From positions 3,410,001-3,474,000 of the forward strand of contig JARFIW010000108.1 in the NCBI GenBank assembly GCA_036346225.1: a DNA stretch of 64,000 bases. The letters are read 5' to 3'. This document shows, piece by piece, positions 8,746 to 21,114 of this stretch. Made by a program: the position numbers and the translations under genes. The stretch comes from Platerodrilus igneus (Eukaryota > Arthropoda > Insecta > Coleoptera > Lycidae). The notes under the pieces were generated by a model. The model had not been told where the DNA came from, ran no database searches, and was given only the letters and a program-made list of their open reading frames with translations. Numbering within the stretch: position 1 is the stretch's first letter; each line of letters begins with the position of its first letter.

Positions 8746-11700
8746 ATTACTTGTATATATTCCTTTGCCATTTATTTGAAAAACTGAAATTTTCATTAAT
8801 ATTTGTTTCTTTTCTAAAGGTGTACTTGATAACCAATCGAGCAGATGGGTTCGCTTACTGGAAAAACGATTATGCACAGGTTGTGTTGAAATTCTGTATT
8901 ACCTTAGTTGGGTGGCTACAAGAAGTATTAATAGAACATCAACGACACTAACAGACAGGGGTGGCTGTATGATTAGCTGCAATCTCCTGTTCCTCGTAGA
9001 GACGCTTATAAAGCCATTTTGGAAATTCTTTTAGACTGTTATAGAATTCTTTCGATGATTCTCATTTGTTGAAATATAGGTTTGTGGTTTCTTGTACCTA
9101 ATCGTATTTGCCGACTGGTGCATGTGTTTTTGTTTGCTTGTGTGCTTTGTGAAAAGTACTGCAAATTTATATTTTCATGATCTGTCGGAGTTGAAACGTT
9201 TGTTTATTTCATTGACTGATGGTAATAGAGCACTTTAGTGTTAAAAAATGCATTCAAAGTGACCTAAAACTGATGTGATAAGACTGTGTCGGTAGTATTA
9301 ATTTTAATTTTGTAATATTTCCACATAGTCGTACGATTTTTATTGGTGTTTACTTTTATCAGCGGCGAGATATGGCCAATACAGTTCCGTCAAATTCTTT
9401 TTCTTCTATATAAATTCCACATGTGATAATAAGCTTGTGCTGATATTGACAATGAGATTCGTGAACTGTATATTGCAAACTTATCAACACGACTAAGCAT
9501 CTAAGTAAATGAATCGAAGCCGTATTTTGTGTTGATATTTTAGTTTTGCATTGCTGCGGGTAAAATGAACATTACGTTAACAAATTTTGATTTCTCCTTG
9601 AAGGGACAGGGATCCCGTAACAATATAAGGGTGTGTCGACTAACTGCAATGGTGAGGGAGTAGGTTCCTATGGAATAAACTATAAAGTAAAAATGATAAA
9701 GAAAAAATGATGAATAAAATGGCTGAAATTATGTAACACTGATCACTTACCCAAAAACGGCTTTTTACTTTTGTCATAATTGAGGAGCGTCAAATTGTTT
9801 GGTCATAGCAATCACTTTTGATATTCTTATATGGAAAACGAGTATTCTGCATAGGCCTGTCGCTTCAGTTCTAAAAACTTTTTCCATTATAATTTTCTGT
9901 TTTCTAAAATACCTTAAACGCTTTTTAAATTTTTGGTGAAATTAAATCAAAGTGAAAAATAAAATGCTTCCTTCAAAAAAGATTCCATCACTGGGGTAGC
10001 CGGAGTCCTTTACAAATGTGTCTGTTTGTGTAGGATTTAAATTAATTCAAATAAAATTCAACCTTAACTTAAGCTCAATAAACATTAAATAACTTCAGTA
10101 AAAATACAAATATACTTTCCTTAAAAGAAAAACCTAGATTCCTAATCTCACTCTGGCCAGGTATTGCTAAAGGATGTCCTAAAAAGACCTTAACTCTAAT
10201 CCATGTATAATACTAACACTCCAAATTTTTGTTTCCTATATTAAATTACATAAATCTTAGTAGGGATATACAAATTCCAACACTTTTACTAAATTCTCTT
10301 GCACCTACCTAGAAAGGTCTGCGAAGTCCTGTCTAATAAAGTCTTTGAGCACCAACCCACCCAAATTCAAATAAACCCACTCGAAATGTGTGTCTGGAGT
10401 ATCTATTTGAACAGTTTTTACTGCAGTAGAGGTTTTGGAGTCACGATTACACTTTCTCGCCTCATAATTTTAAAATAAATAGGAAAAAACAGCTTTGTTT
10501 GTTTACGTTTGCAACTTTTTTTTGTGGCTCTAGTTTATGGGTTTATTACAATTGGGGGTAATCTACCATGATTGTAGTTTCTTTGAATTTGTGTGAATGT
10601 TACAAATATACTTTCCTAAACCAGTTATTTTCCCAGATCTATCTGTATTTTTCTAATTTAATATGAAGAGTGTAAAGTCCCGATCTTTATTACTGATTTT
10701 ATAAGAATGAACTAGGTGCTTTACTATTTTATTTCTGAAACCTAATACAATATTACATTGAAATAGCCACCAAAGCTTGTATAAATGTTTCAGGCTTCTT
10801 TCATGCTAAAAGTTCATTTAACTAACTGAAATTAATAAATTCTTTTCTACTGCTTAATGTTTGCTTAAATAATGCACTAGCGTTACAAGATTTGTGTTTT
10901 ATGGAATTTGAGTTATTGCTTAAACATTTGTGTAATGATAAAAGGAAGTCCGCAATCTTGTTAGTTTAAGAAATTCTTGATTTGATTTTTGTGTGTGAAT
11001 AGAAGACGTGTAAACCTGAATATATTTGAATTCAAAGAAAATACTTTGCGTAGTGGCATGATAATGAAATAGCTCAAAGGTTCGAGTTCCCAATATTTTA
11101 TTTACTAATTGATTAACTAAAATAGCATGAAGTGTGATTTTAGGTCATAACTTTAGGACTTGCCTGTTGTATATGGTCTGCAGTCCGTTATGTGGATGTG
11201 GTTTCGTGCTTATCTCTATTCCAACGAAACCCGAACTCAAAGACCAAAATTTAAATACCTATTTTAAAAAATAATGCTACCTAAAGTTATTTACCAACAC
11301 TAAATAACAAATAATTTCCCCAAACTAAAATAAAAATTAAAAGTAAATTCAATTAAATATCATATTATGCCTACCTGTTTCGTGTCAAAATTTTTTTAAT
11401 CTCAAACATTCTCTTTAACATTTTATTGAAAGTCTCATTCGCTTAAAAAAACTTTCTCTCATACCAAATCCCTCAAGGTTGATCTATATAGTCATTACTT
11501 CAGATACCTTTATCAAAACTTTATCAATAATCAAAAATAAATCTCAAAATTCGAATATTCATCTGGTTCTGAAGAAATCCATCGTGTCTGAGAGAAAAAT
11601 ATTTCCCCCAAGCTTTATTTCCGACCAATAACGAAATCCATGCCATCCTACATTATAATTGTGTTTTTTTTAAATTATTGTTAATCTGGTAACTGTCAAA

Positions 11701-12468
11701 TTATTACTTTTTCACATTCTATCTTGTAAATCATAACTCGGTTCTATTTTCAACAAAACTCCATATTTATATGTGTATATTTCCATTTAAAGTAACAAAA
11801 CTTATCCATTTACAAGCCCCGACCAGGCAATTTCTGTCTTAAAAGCCTCTCACGATAAGTTTTAAAAAAAATCTTTCCTAAAATTTACAAAGGATAACTA
11901 ACCTTTTAAAAATTCACAACTTAAAATAACTCGCATTAAAAAATTTTTACAGTTAAACAAAAAAATTACGACCTATACATTAACAAAAAAAGTTTTACTA
12001 ACCAACCAAAAAAATAAAAACCTAAAATTAGAGAGGTTACTTTAAAGTAACGAAAAACAACTTTAGAATTTAATGCTAGAAATTTTAAATCCAAAAAATT
12101 AACAAATCACGCAATTAATTTCGTATATAAAAAATATCCTATTAAAAACGACCCTAATAAAACAAAACAAATTCAAGGTTTAAAAAAAATTTAAATAAAC
12201 AACTTTAAAAGAAATTTCTCTGGAAAAAGACCAGCCCTAATTTTAAAAAAGCTATCACAAAAAAAATGTTGAAGATGTCCATCAAAAAGTTCACAAAAAG
12301 ACAGAAAATTTTCCTATCAAATCACGAAAAACTCTCGTACTAAAATAATTTGCACGTGCTTGGGCGCCATTGTTACAGATGTTTTTGGCTCTTAGAATAT
12401 CTGCAGGTAATTCACAAAGAATTATTCTGTTAAAAATTCGGCGCCGGTACAATACCGAAAACCTCGAC
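8746..12468. repeat. repeat X, copy 1 (about 3.7 kb)
   Basis: It is a direct repeat of 29326-33129 over its whole length, with scattered small indels and substitutions. Landmarks shared by both copies are ATTTATTTGAAAAA near the left end, AGGGACAGGGATCC or its variant near 9605, TCAAAAACATTCTC-like tracts, and GCGCC near 12440. The left end corresponds to transposase sequence (minus strand) that is complete only in copy 2. The right end stops at ACCTCGAC. The interior is AT-rich and has no convincing coding frame. A block around 9560-9670 (CTAACTGCAATGGTGAGGGA) is also found in the arms of the large palindrome. Confidence 0.85.
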
Positions 12469-12539
12469 TGTGTGAATAAAAATGTTGTTGGTCCGCCGAC
12501 TACCTCAGTGGAACGAGTGGTGTAAGTGTTTGAGGAGGG

Positions 12540-12540
<1 letters not shown>

Positions 12541-12591
<51 letters not shown>
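12541..12591. repeat. (TG)n microsatellite
   Basis: About 25 uninterrupted TG units, just outside the right end of repeat X copy 1. Confidence 0.95.
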
Positions 12592-12592
<1 letters not shown>

Positions 12593-12884
12593 CCAGAATG
12601 CTAACGGGTATGAAATGTGGTCTTGATCGGGAAATACCTTGGACACTGCCTAATCTCGCAGGAATGCTGGGGGAAAAACTTGAGAATGAATAACAAAGGC
12701 GATGCCAAAATCTTGCAATCAGGATAGTGATTCTGACTTACAAATATACCTGAAAATTCATTGAAACAAACATTATTTTAAATCTAAACCAAACCTAAGC
12801 ACTTTGTTACATTTATTTTCGACGATAGATTTAAATACATCCATTTTGTGGTCATTCGTTTTTTATTCACCAAGCTTTTGTTTC

Positions 12885-13200
12885 TATTCAAAACCTCATC
12901 CTGAATTTTTATCTCCTTACAATAGTATGCGCAATCATAACATTTCTTTCAAATCTATTCATTCTAAAACGAAAATTTATTCGATAAATTAAATAGTCAA
13001 TACCTTGCTTTAGGTATCCGCTACTTTGTTAAACATTCCGAGAACGTATAATTGCTTTCTCTTGCGTTTCCCATTTAAAGACTTGTCGAAATAGTAGATC
13101 CTACTATTATTTGATAGCGTTTTTTCCAGTTTGCTAATCGCGCTTTAATGACACGAGGATTGCAGTTCGAACTCGTGTTATTTGAAACAATTTCTAATTT
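12885..13200. repeat. diverged dispersed repeat, related to 36140-36400
   Basis: Matching landmarks occur in the same order in both places: CATCCTG, a TACTATT/ACAATAGTA block, AAAACGAAAA, TACCTTGTTTTAGGT-like sequence, ACGTATAATTG-like sequence, and a TTATTTGATA block followed by GCTAATC. Identity is low, so this is an old family. No coding content is visible. Confidence 0.45.
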
Positions 13201-15596
13201 GATTCTGCAGCTTGTGCGGTGAGATATTTTCTACATTACTCGTCCCAGTACTTCAAAAGCGATGCACGTTTTTTGTTGGACAAATAGGAGGTATCCTGTG
13301 TGTATTGCTCTTAGCTGGAGGCCAAGTGGGTTCTTTCTTTATGTAGGCCCAACTGTTCGTTGACGTAGACCAACTGCTTTTATCTGTAGACCGCTGCTGC
13401 AGTTACGATGGCACGGCGAATGAATCCTAACTACCGTGGCGTTGCTGTACTGACTCACCCCCCGACGGATTGCAAGATAAGCATCCCGACGCATTGCAAG
13501 ATAAGCATCCCGATGCATAGGGGTATGTAACTCGTTTTCTTTTATGCACATCAAGGATTATTATTTATCAGTGGTTGATGTTGTGAAACCTGTTCACCAT
13601 ACATGTTTAAAAGCTAGCTTTGCCAGTGCTTCTGGTTATATTTTTTTAATTCTTACTACAACTTGGTCTACATTTAATACTTTAATTTAACACACTTGCT
13701 ATAGAGAAAACCTACATTTAATACCATTATAAAATTTGTCTTTTACGATATAACTTAAATTTAATACTTTTCTTTGTCCATGTGAATCAAGAAATTTTAA
13801 TTTATTTTTATTGTTAATAGATAATCATGGGCGACGTGTTTTTTTTTGTTATGTACGAATCCCCTGACTCTCCGCGGTTGGTAGCTAGCCTGGTACTTAC
13901 GTTTATTCTGGCTAAGTCTAGGTACGTAGCAACGTAGACCTAAATATGACTGCCAACTGCCAAGAAAATTTCTGAAAATAGATGTTGAACCATACCTTAA
14001 ATATTTAATCATGCTTCAAACAAAATTCATAACGTAATTTATTTTGGCAAAACCATCACTATATCGTTTACAATAACGGACAAAACAAATGTACAATCTT
14101 TACAAAATTTGCTGTGGCATTATTAATTCTATAACACGTGTTCACGCAGTACCAGCTTACACAAATATTAAACTTAGTCTATACACATGCGCACTTGTAA
14201 GTACGTTCTTTAAACAGTCTATAATACATTCAAGTACTAACCTTTGCACCAGTATATTTTCAGCTTTCGTTATGAACTCAATTTTTAAACTACCATAGGG
14301 TGATTGATTTTGTTTCTCCATTAAAGCTTGGACGTTTCAACCTACTTCCAACACATTGGTTGAATAATTGGGAATCAATATGCCCCTAAAAAATAAACTG
14401 AGCCGCGTGGTAGGGGATTATCTGAATATAATTGGCTATTTAGCCTAGCTTGCAACCTTCTAGCCAAAGGTAATTGCCCTACCGAAGCGACCTGTTGAGC
14501 GTCTTGATGTTAGCAATGGAGTCTTCCTTCAAAGAAACTGCTCTTTTAAAACTACAGGAGGCCTTCTCGACAAACTTCGGACAGATGAATCAAAATTAGA
14601 TTTCCTTTTATGTCGATTTCTCTATCTAAGCTTTATATATTTAAACTTGCATATTTTGGATTTTACATGTAATCTGAATCAGCACAAAACGGTATATGAC
14701 CTGCTTTGTTCTTAGATGGATGAAATCACCAATGCCATTCTATATTCTCTAGACAAAACAAATCAAGCTGTATTAATTACCAGGATGATATCACCCCTAA
14801 TCTTATTAAAAACTGACGTATGAATTTTTATAATCGTTGATTATGAATTGAATATGATGCCAAATAATTTTCTCTTAAATTAGCATTTATAGAAGCTTAA
14901 AATTTATATTTCCTGAAGGGAATAACCTAATTCTATTGGTGGACTTTATTTATACAGAAACTATTAAAATGAAATATGGTTACAATTATTTCTATAGGAA
15001 TGCCACATTCATCACTTAATTCCACTTTAATACAATCGTCTATTATGCACCTCCTTACTTAATTAAAAATTAAGGTTCTAATAATGCAAACTTCTACATA
15101 CAAAATTTTAAATTATAACACTCACCGTTCAGTCCTTCCTGATAAACTCAGCTCATCTTAGGGTTTTCAGCGGGGTCCGGTTTCCTGTAGATTTTTAACA
15201 TGGTGCTTACTGATGGTAAAAGATAATGCCTTAAGGGAAAGGTAAAAGAGGTTAGATAGGTAAGGAGCACTACATCAAAGGTACCCACGAGAACAGCACT
15301 TTGAAAAGCACAATTGCGTTTTGTTAAATCCTGAACTGAAATGATCAATTTTGGTTCGATCGTTTCGACACATTCCTCATTCTGCGGAATGGGCTCATTC
15401 AAATTGGCTGATGTCTTATAACCAATTGGAATAGAGAACCGTGACACTTTGATAATGCGTGTTTGCAGTATATCCTCGAGAATAATAAAATTAACTCTGA
15501 AAGTATCTTAACATATTTATACTTATTAAATCATTCGAAATCTACAATGTAATTTATAGCATGCTCAGGATGGATTCAGGTAGCTAGGGAATTAAC
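13201..15596. other. intergenic, no gene recognised
   Basis: It holds a structured hairpin at 14409-14483 (listed separately). A 99-codon minus-strand frame at 15148-15447 resembles nothing I know and has no supporting splice structure. Confidence 0.45.
14409..14483. repeat. 75 bp hairpin with 7 bp closing stem
   Basis: GGTAGGG at 14409-14415 pairs perfectly with CCCTACC at 14477-14483. Inside lie two further small stems, GGCTA-TT-TAGCC and CCTT-CTAGCCA-AAGG. The span is tRNA-sized, but the arms are not placed like a tRNA cloverleaf and no B box is present. Confidence 0.5.
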
Positions 15597-18500
15597 TTTT
15601 ACTATTAAACTAATTACAGTAAATCTAATGAATATAAGAAATGAGAACTGGTTATCCAATAACTGTGAAAGAAGACATGTTATGAGTTAATTCACCTAAC
15701 ACATAAGCATCATAACATTCCTGTAAACAGATACACACAAAATTTTAAATTACATAAATAAACTCAATTTCAAATTGTCATAACATTAACTAACCAACTA
15801 CAGTAATTTAATCACGTCCTCAGCCTTTTAAATTAAATTTCAATGTCAAGTTTTTGTATATCTAATAAAGTATGTTATGGATGAAATAGGCATTAAAACA
15901 AATCAAATTTTGATTTACCCTGAAGGGACGAAGACACTGTTACAATAAAAGGGCGCGGCAGCTAATTGCAGTGGTGCAGGAGTAGGTTCTTTTGGTTAAA
16001 CGATAAAAAAATACAAAGATAATAAAGAAATACAAAAATGACTAATAGCATGGCTGTGACTAAAAATTCTACATTACGTTAACACCCTGAAAGTCTTGTT
16101 TGTGTCAAAATCGAGGGGCGCCAAACAGTCTGTTACCGTAAGACTTTTGATGTCCTTTCTGTGTGGAAGACTGTTATTTCGCATAAAGTTGGTCATAATT
16201 AAATTTCTCTGTCAAAATAAAATACTCTTTCCAGATACGACTCTCACTGGAGCATCTGGATATTCTTTACAAATCATTGACTTTACACCTATTGCCTAAA
16301 TCAATTAAAATAAAAACCAACCTAAACTTAACCTCTATTCATATCAAAATTATTTCAATACAAATATAAATATACTTTTCTAAAAATAAACACTTATTCA
16401 CAAATCTGGTCAGGTGTTGCTGAACTGAATCGTAAAGAAAATCTTAAACCTAAGCAGTCGACAGTACTATTTGCCACTCCAAATTTTCCCGCTTTCCTAG
16501 TTAAATACTAACTTTGCACCACATCATCATCCTTTCAAAAATATTTAACACCTATGTATTTCTTAATATTTTACTTGTAACCTTAACCTTAAAGTTACTT
16601 GCCATTCGTCCTGTTGATAAATCATTCCATAAAATTCAAATAACTGCGATGATCAATAAATGTCCTATAACATTACTTATAGTTAAATGCCTTTAATTTA
16701 TTGTTCGGGTTGTCTAGACCACACCAGTTTTCCATTTTCCAAACAGTAGTTATAACACAACAAAAAATCTCCGGTGTTAGGTGCTTTATATTTTTCATAT
16801 TTAACTTTATATTGTGCTAATTTATTATGGTTAGACTGTACAATCAACTACCAGTTTGAATGCTAACGAACCAACCTACTTCCAACAAACAGTAGTATTA
16901 AATTAACAGTGCAAGGAGTAGGTCGAGTGCTAGAAGGTATGAACTTCTTATGATTTACTTTCTAAATAAATACAAAAATTTATATACTCTGTTGTGTACA
17001 TGTGTTATTTATTAACATTTGTCACTATTAAAAACAAAAGATTAATAGGTGAAATAAACTTGGACTGTCCAAATCTCCACTCCTTTCAAATGGTCACAAT
17101 GCTAATAAGTCAACACTCTAGTGATAGAAAATACCTCGTCTCACGCGAGGGTAAATTTACATTTAATATCGTATGTCGCGTTTTTGTTGCCTCTGCAAGA
17201 CATCCATCTTAAATATTCCTTGCAGCTACGTTACATTCAATGCTGAGTCTAATTGAACCCCATATCAACTCTTCCCCTTGCGGTCAAGTTCACCGCCGTC
17301 TATTCGCACACCTCTCTACATTTTGATGTTTTCAGATAATGGAGTACTATATAACTGATTAATTCTCCTTCTACTTCACTATTCTTACACCGATACTTCT
17401 GTATTCTGTTTTTTTTCAATGTCTGGTTTGTTTCATTGTAGTAAAGCGTATTTGTGAACTTTATGATAATTTGCAACGTCTATTAAAACTATGTCCTATT
17501 GCTTGGAATTTATTGAACTAACTTCCTAAAGCTCATATTTGGGGTGCATGTTTGAGTTTCCTATCATTTATTTAATAATTCCTGAAAGTATTTTATACCA
17601 CGCTTTTACTGTAAAATTTGATGATTATAATTGATTTGTTTACATTCTCTGGTTTAAAATAATTTACAACCCGTTATTCAAGTTCTCCTATATATTTAAC
17701 AGAAATAACATGAATTTTTTGTAGTTTTTAGTTTAATTCGAATAAAAATACGGATTTCATTGCAAGTCTTTATTTTTAAACACCATTTTACATGAAATTA
17801 AGATTCTATAGGGTGCTTCAATAACAAGTTAGTCCATTCAAGATTAAATATTATTTCTTTTGTATCTAATTGATTGTTTGTGTAACGCATCATGTTACAA
17901 GTAAACATAATAACCTACAATGATGGTGGACGTTTTATAATCTCAGCACTGTCTATCTTAGCGGTATCAATTCACAAATGTCACCATAATGAAAAATATT
18001 TAATATAATAACTTATAGTTTTGAGTTTCCTTTCGGTTATTATAGAAAAAAATTCATGAGCCAGGCTTAAGTCCACAAGGTAAAAGGTAAAGGAATTTCA
18101 TCTATGATGGTGAAAACAATATTATCAAACCTGTTCTTGTTTTTCGGGGCCGTCTTCTATGAAATCCACGGATCTCACCATGCTGGAATTATATGAGCTA
18201 AACGTAGAGCCATATTTCTCTTTACAACTCTTAAAAACGGATTAGCTCCAACGTGCTTTCTGTTCACCGGTTCACAAGTACTGTCAACTGTGTAGATCAC
18301 TTTATCCCTCGCACTTTCAATATCTTCGAGGGGTATTTTATTGTATTATGGTCATTCATATCGAGTTTATATGAGATTACGTGGTTTTATCATATTAATA
18401 CCACATGCTCATTGTTATCTCATATTGTACAGTCTGTAAATTGTTACATTGTCTGTAAAATTATCTTCATGAATTTCACTTACGTCATCTCTATCTAGAC

Positions 18501-19191
18501 TATATAATTATATTGTAACAAAATCTACAATTTAACTGTGGATGCATTTGCTTTTATGTAACTTTAAATGTAATCATTCTAATGAAAGATACTAAAAAAA
18601 GCTTTGCTGTAGCATGAGGTAATTAATTGTACGAAACCATGAATATAGACAATCCTACTGCTATTAACCATTAATTGTTCTAAAAGCTTTCTTAAAATAA
18701 CATGCGTTATAAAAATTTACTGTTCGAGTTGATTTATTTACCCAAATTATTTATAGTAATTACGTGTACTTGCGTCTTTATGTTCGAATTTGTAATACGT
18801 AATATCGAAACCCATTTTCCTTTTTTATGGTTTTTGAATAAGTCATTGACCTGAGCTACATTCAACTATGTATTGTAAAAAAAAGTAACTATAGTTTTGT
18901 GGTTTAGTTTGCATGAATTCCCTTTACAGAAACTAAAAAGTATTGAAATGTCATGCTTAGTTAACATTACTTATTCGCGAAATCTAAATATACGGGGTAT
19001 ATCTGCATTTATTCTGTTCGTTTAAAATGAATTTTTTCCTTTCATATCGAAGTAATGTGAATGCGATACATATATCCTTTTACAAGCTTGAACTTTGAAT
19101 CATGAAAGTCGACGTCGTCTTTACTGCATTTCTGTAATTCATTTATGGTACTTTATTACCCCCTTGGGGTAAGGGTTATAGACTACTACAA
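15597..19191. repeat. left arm of a 9.1 kb palindrome
   Basis: It is an inverted copy of 21115-24740. At the inner end, ATTTATGGTACTTTATTACC followed by CCCTTGGGG and a GACTACTACAA block mirror the right arm. At the outer end, AAACTAATTACAGTAAATCT mirrors 24740. In a stretch of about 170 bases compared directly (18253 onward) I judge the identity at roughly 90 percent or a little more. No gene is recognised; short open frames in the two arms mirror each other but have no family resemblance. A segment near 15890-16000 is related to repeat X. Confidence 0.88.
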
Positions 19192-21114
19192 GCCTGACTT
19201 CCAAAATCGTAAATAACACTAGACAGATTAACATTTACATGTAACACATACTAAATCAGCAATATTAGCACCTTTTCCGGAATAAATTAAAGCAGAATAA
19301 ATACTTACTTACCCCCATGAGGAATATATTACTTACCACTGGCCCTGTTTATTATGCGATTATATGATCGGCTAACCTTATACTGAGCACAAGTTCTATG
19401 TACCTCAGCGGATCCTTAGGCTCTATAAAAGTACATTAGGAAATAAAATGAATAAAAGATTTGGGGTTGACCCGCTGTATCTGTTGCTTCTTACATTAAT
19501 AAATTAACTTTATATACATTTATCTCATTACTTTCATGAATAAAATATAAAAGACCAAGTGCATGCATTTGGGGAATATTTATAATATATATTTTGTACG
19601 ATACCAAAATTATTTAAATAAGTTGAACCAACTTAATGTGAGTACAGCATCCTTGGCTTAGAATCGACTAACAGATAAGCGATATAATTCTACGAACATT
19701 GAAATGATGCCGTGTATTTCTGTTGCCCTTGGTGATAGGAAATAGGATAACTAGGATCTCCCCAGCAGTAGCACTTTCTCAAGAAGATAATTTCGCAAGA
19801 TGATCCCAACAAGTTACCATGACCAAATTTGCTTTTTATACAATAAACTCCAATATGCCAAATAAAGTATTAATTTTTATATCTCTCAAGTAGAGGAAAA
19901 TACATATATTCATCATTAAAGTAGATTCACAGTAAAAATAAGAATAGTACAAGGTGTTACGTTCAAAACCCTGTAAATAATTTTTTCTGCACTCATATTT
20001 AAAACACCCTAAAATTTCTCAACAAGCTGGATTTTTCAATATTATTCAATAAAATTTCTTGAATAATTGTTCTATAAAATTTTGTCTTGTAAAATCAAAC
20101 AGCTGCTTAGAAAACTTTACGTTACAAAGTAGTTGCAATACTTCCTACCACCTGCAGTGACTACATTTTAATTAAAAGCTGCACGTAAATGCACAGCTTT
20201 CTTCTAAAAGAGAAGGCCACTTACCACCTGCTTACTGCTTACAATGGGTTTGTTATCTATAAGTATACTGTTACTCTGCTGCTGTTAGATGTTACAAAGT
20301 AACAATATTGCTTTCCTTTGTCTAAAAATCCTTTGATAATTGCGTTATCTGCTTGTTGGCAAGCTGTTATAGTTTGCATTTCAGCAGCTGTTGTCTGGGA
20401 ATTTTGCACGCTTGTAACGTAACGTTTCCTAAGCAGCTGTTTGATTTTATAAGGCAATATTTTATAGAATAATTACTTGAGAAATTTTATTAAATAACAC
20501 TAATTTCAAATGATAGGAAATCGAGCTTGTTGAGAAATTTTAGGGTGTTTTAAATAGAATGCAGAAAAAATTATTTGCAGGGTTTTGAACGTAGCTAAGG
20601 AATAGAGGTACCTAAAATAAATGAAATTAGGAAATGTACATGACGTGCCGCCATACTTACAAGAATGCTCCTCTAGCGCTAAAATGGTTATCTTAAAATC
20701 GCAAATCCGTTAAATAGAATAATACATACTTATTAGTGTATACTAGAAACTCTTGTAACATTATCCCGCAGTAAATGATGCGGATGAGTTAATTTCCAAC
20801 TAATTAATTTGAATTATTAGAAGGATCTTTAAACCATTTGCCCGCTTTGATGAACGTGTAAAATCAAAGAGACGTATAATCTTGCCCGAACCTTTGATAA
20901 CGCGATTCAAATTTGAAAATAACACCTGTCTCATAAACGTCGTCGATTCTAATAAAACTAAATGATTCGAATTATAGTTTTAACCGGAATATAAATATGG
21001 AACAAGCTTGTACCTTTTAGAAAATTATAACTAACACCAAAACTCTGAACGAAATCTGAAAATAATGCCTAACGAAACTTCCTAAAACGAAAATGGAAAT
21101 TAATGAAAATTCCA
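19192..21114. other. spacer of the large palindrome
   Basis: About 1.9 kb of single-copy-looking AT-rich DNA between the arms. It contains the TIR element at 19958-20593. No gene is seen. Confidence 0.6.
19958..20593. mobile_element. 636 bp element with about 180 bp terminal inverted repeats
   Basis: The left end reads TACGTTCAAAACCCTG and the right end is its reverse complement. The inverted match continues through AAACACCCTAAAATTTCTCA and AAAATCAAACAGCTGCTTAG to about 20136 and 20410. The interior of about 270 bp has no transposase, so it is a non-autonomous DNA element (MITE-like). I found no convincing target-site duplication: the flanks are AAGGTGT and GCTAAGG. Confidence 0.8.

Noticed and set aside
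11070..11095. Possible tRNA B box (GGTTCGAGTTCCC) inside repeat X copy 1
   Set aside because: No A box at the right distance and no cloverleaf; the other X copy has GGTTTGAGTTCCC.
15148..15447. 99-codon minus-strand frame with a protein-like look
   Set aside because: No family resemblance, no neighbouring exon and no start context; chance is likely in this setting.
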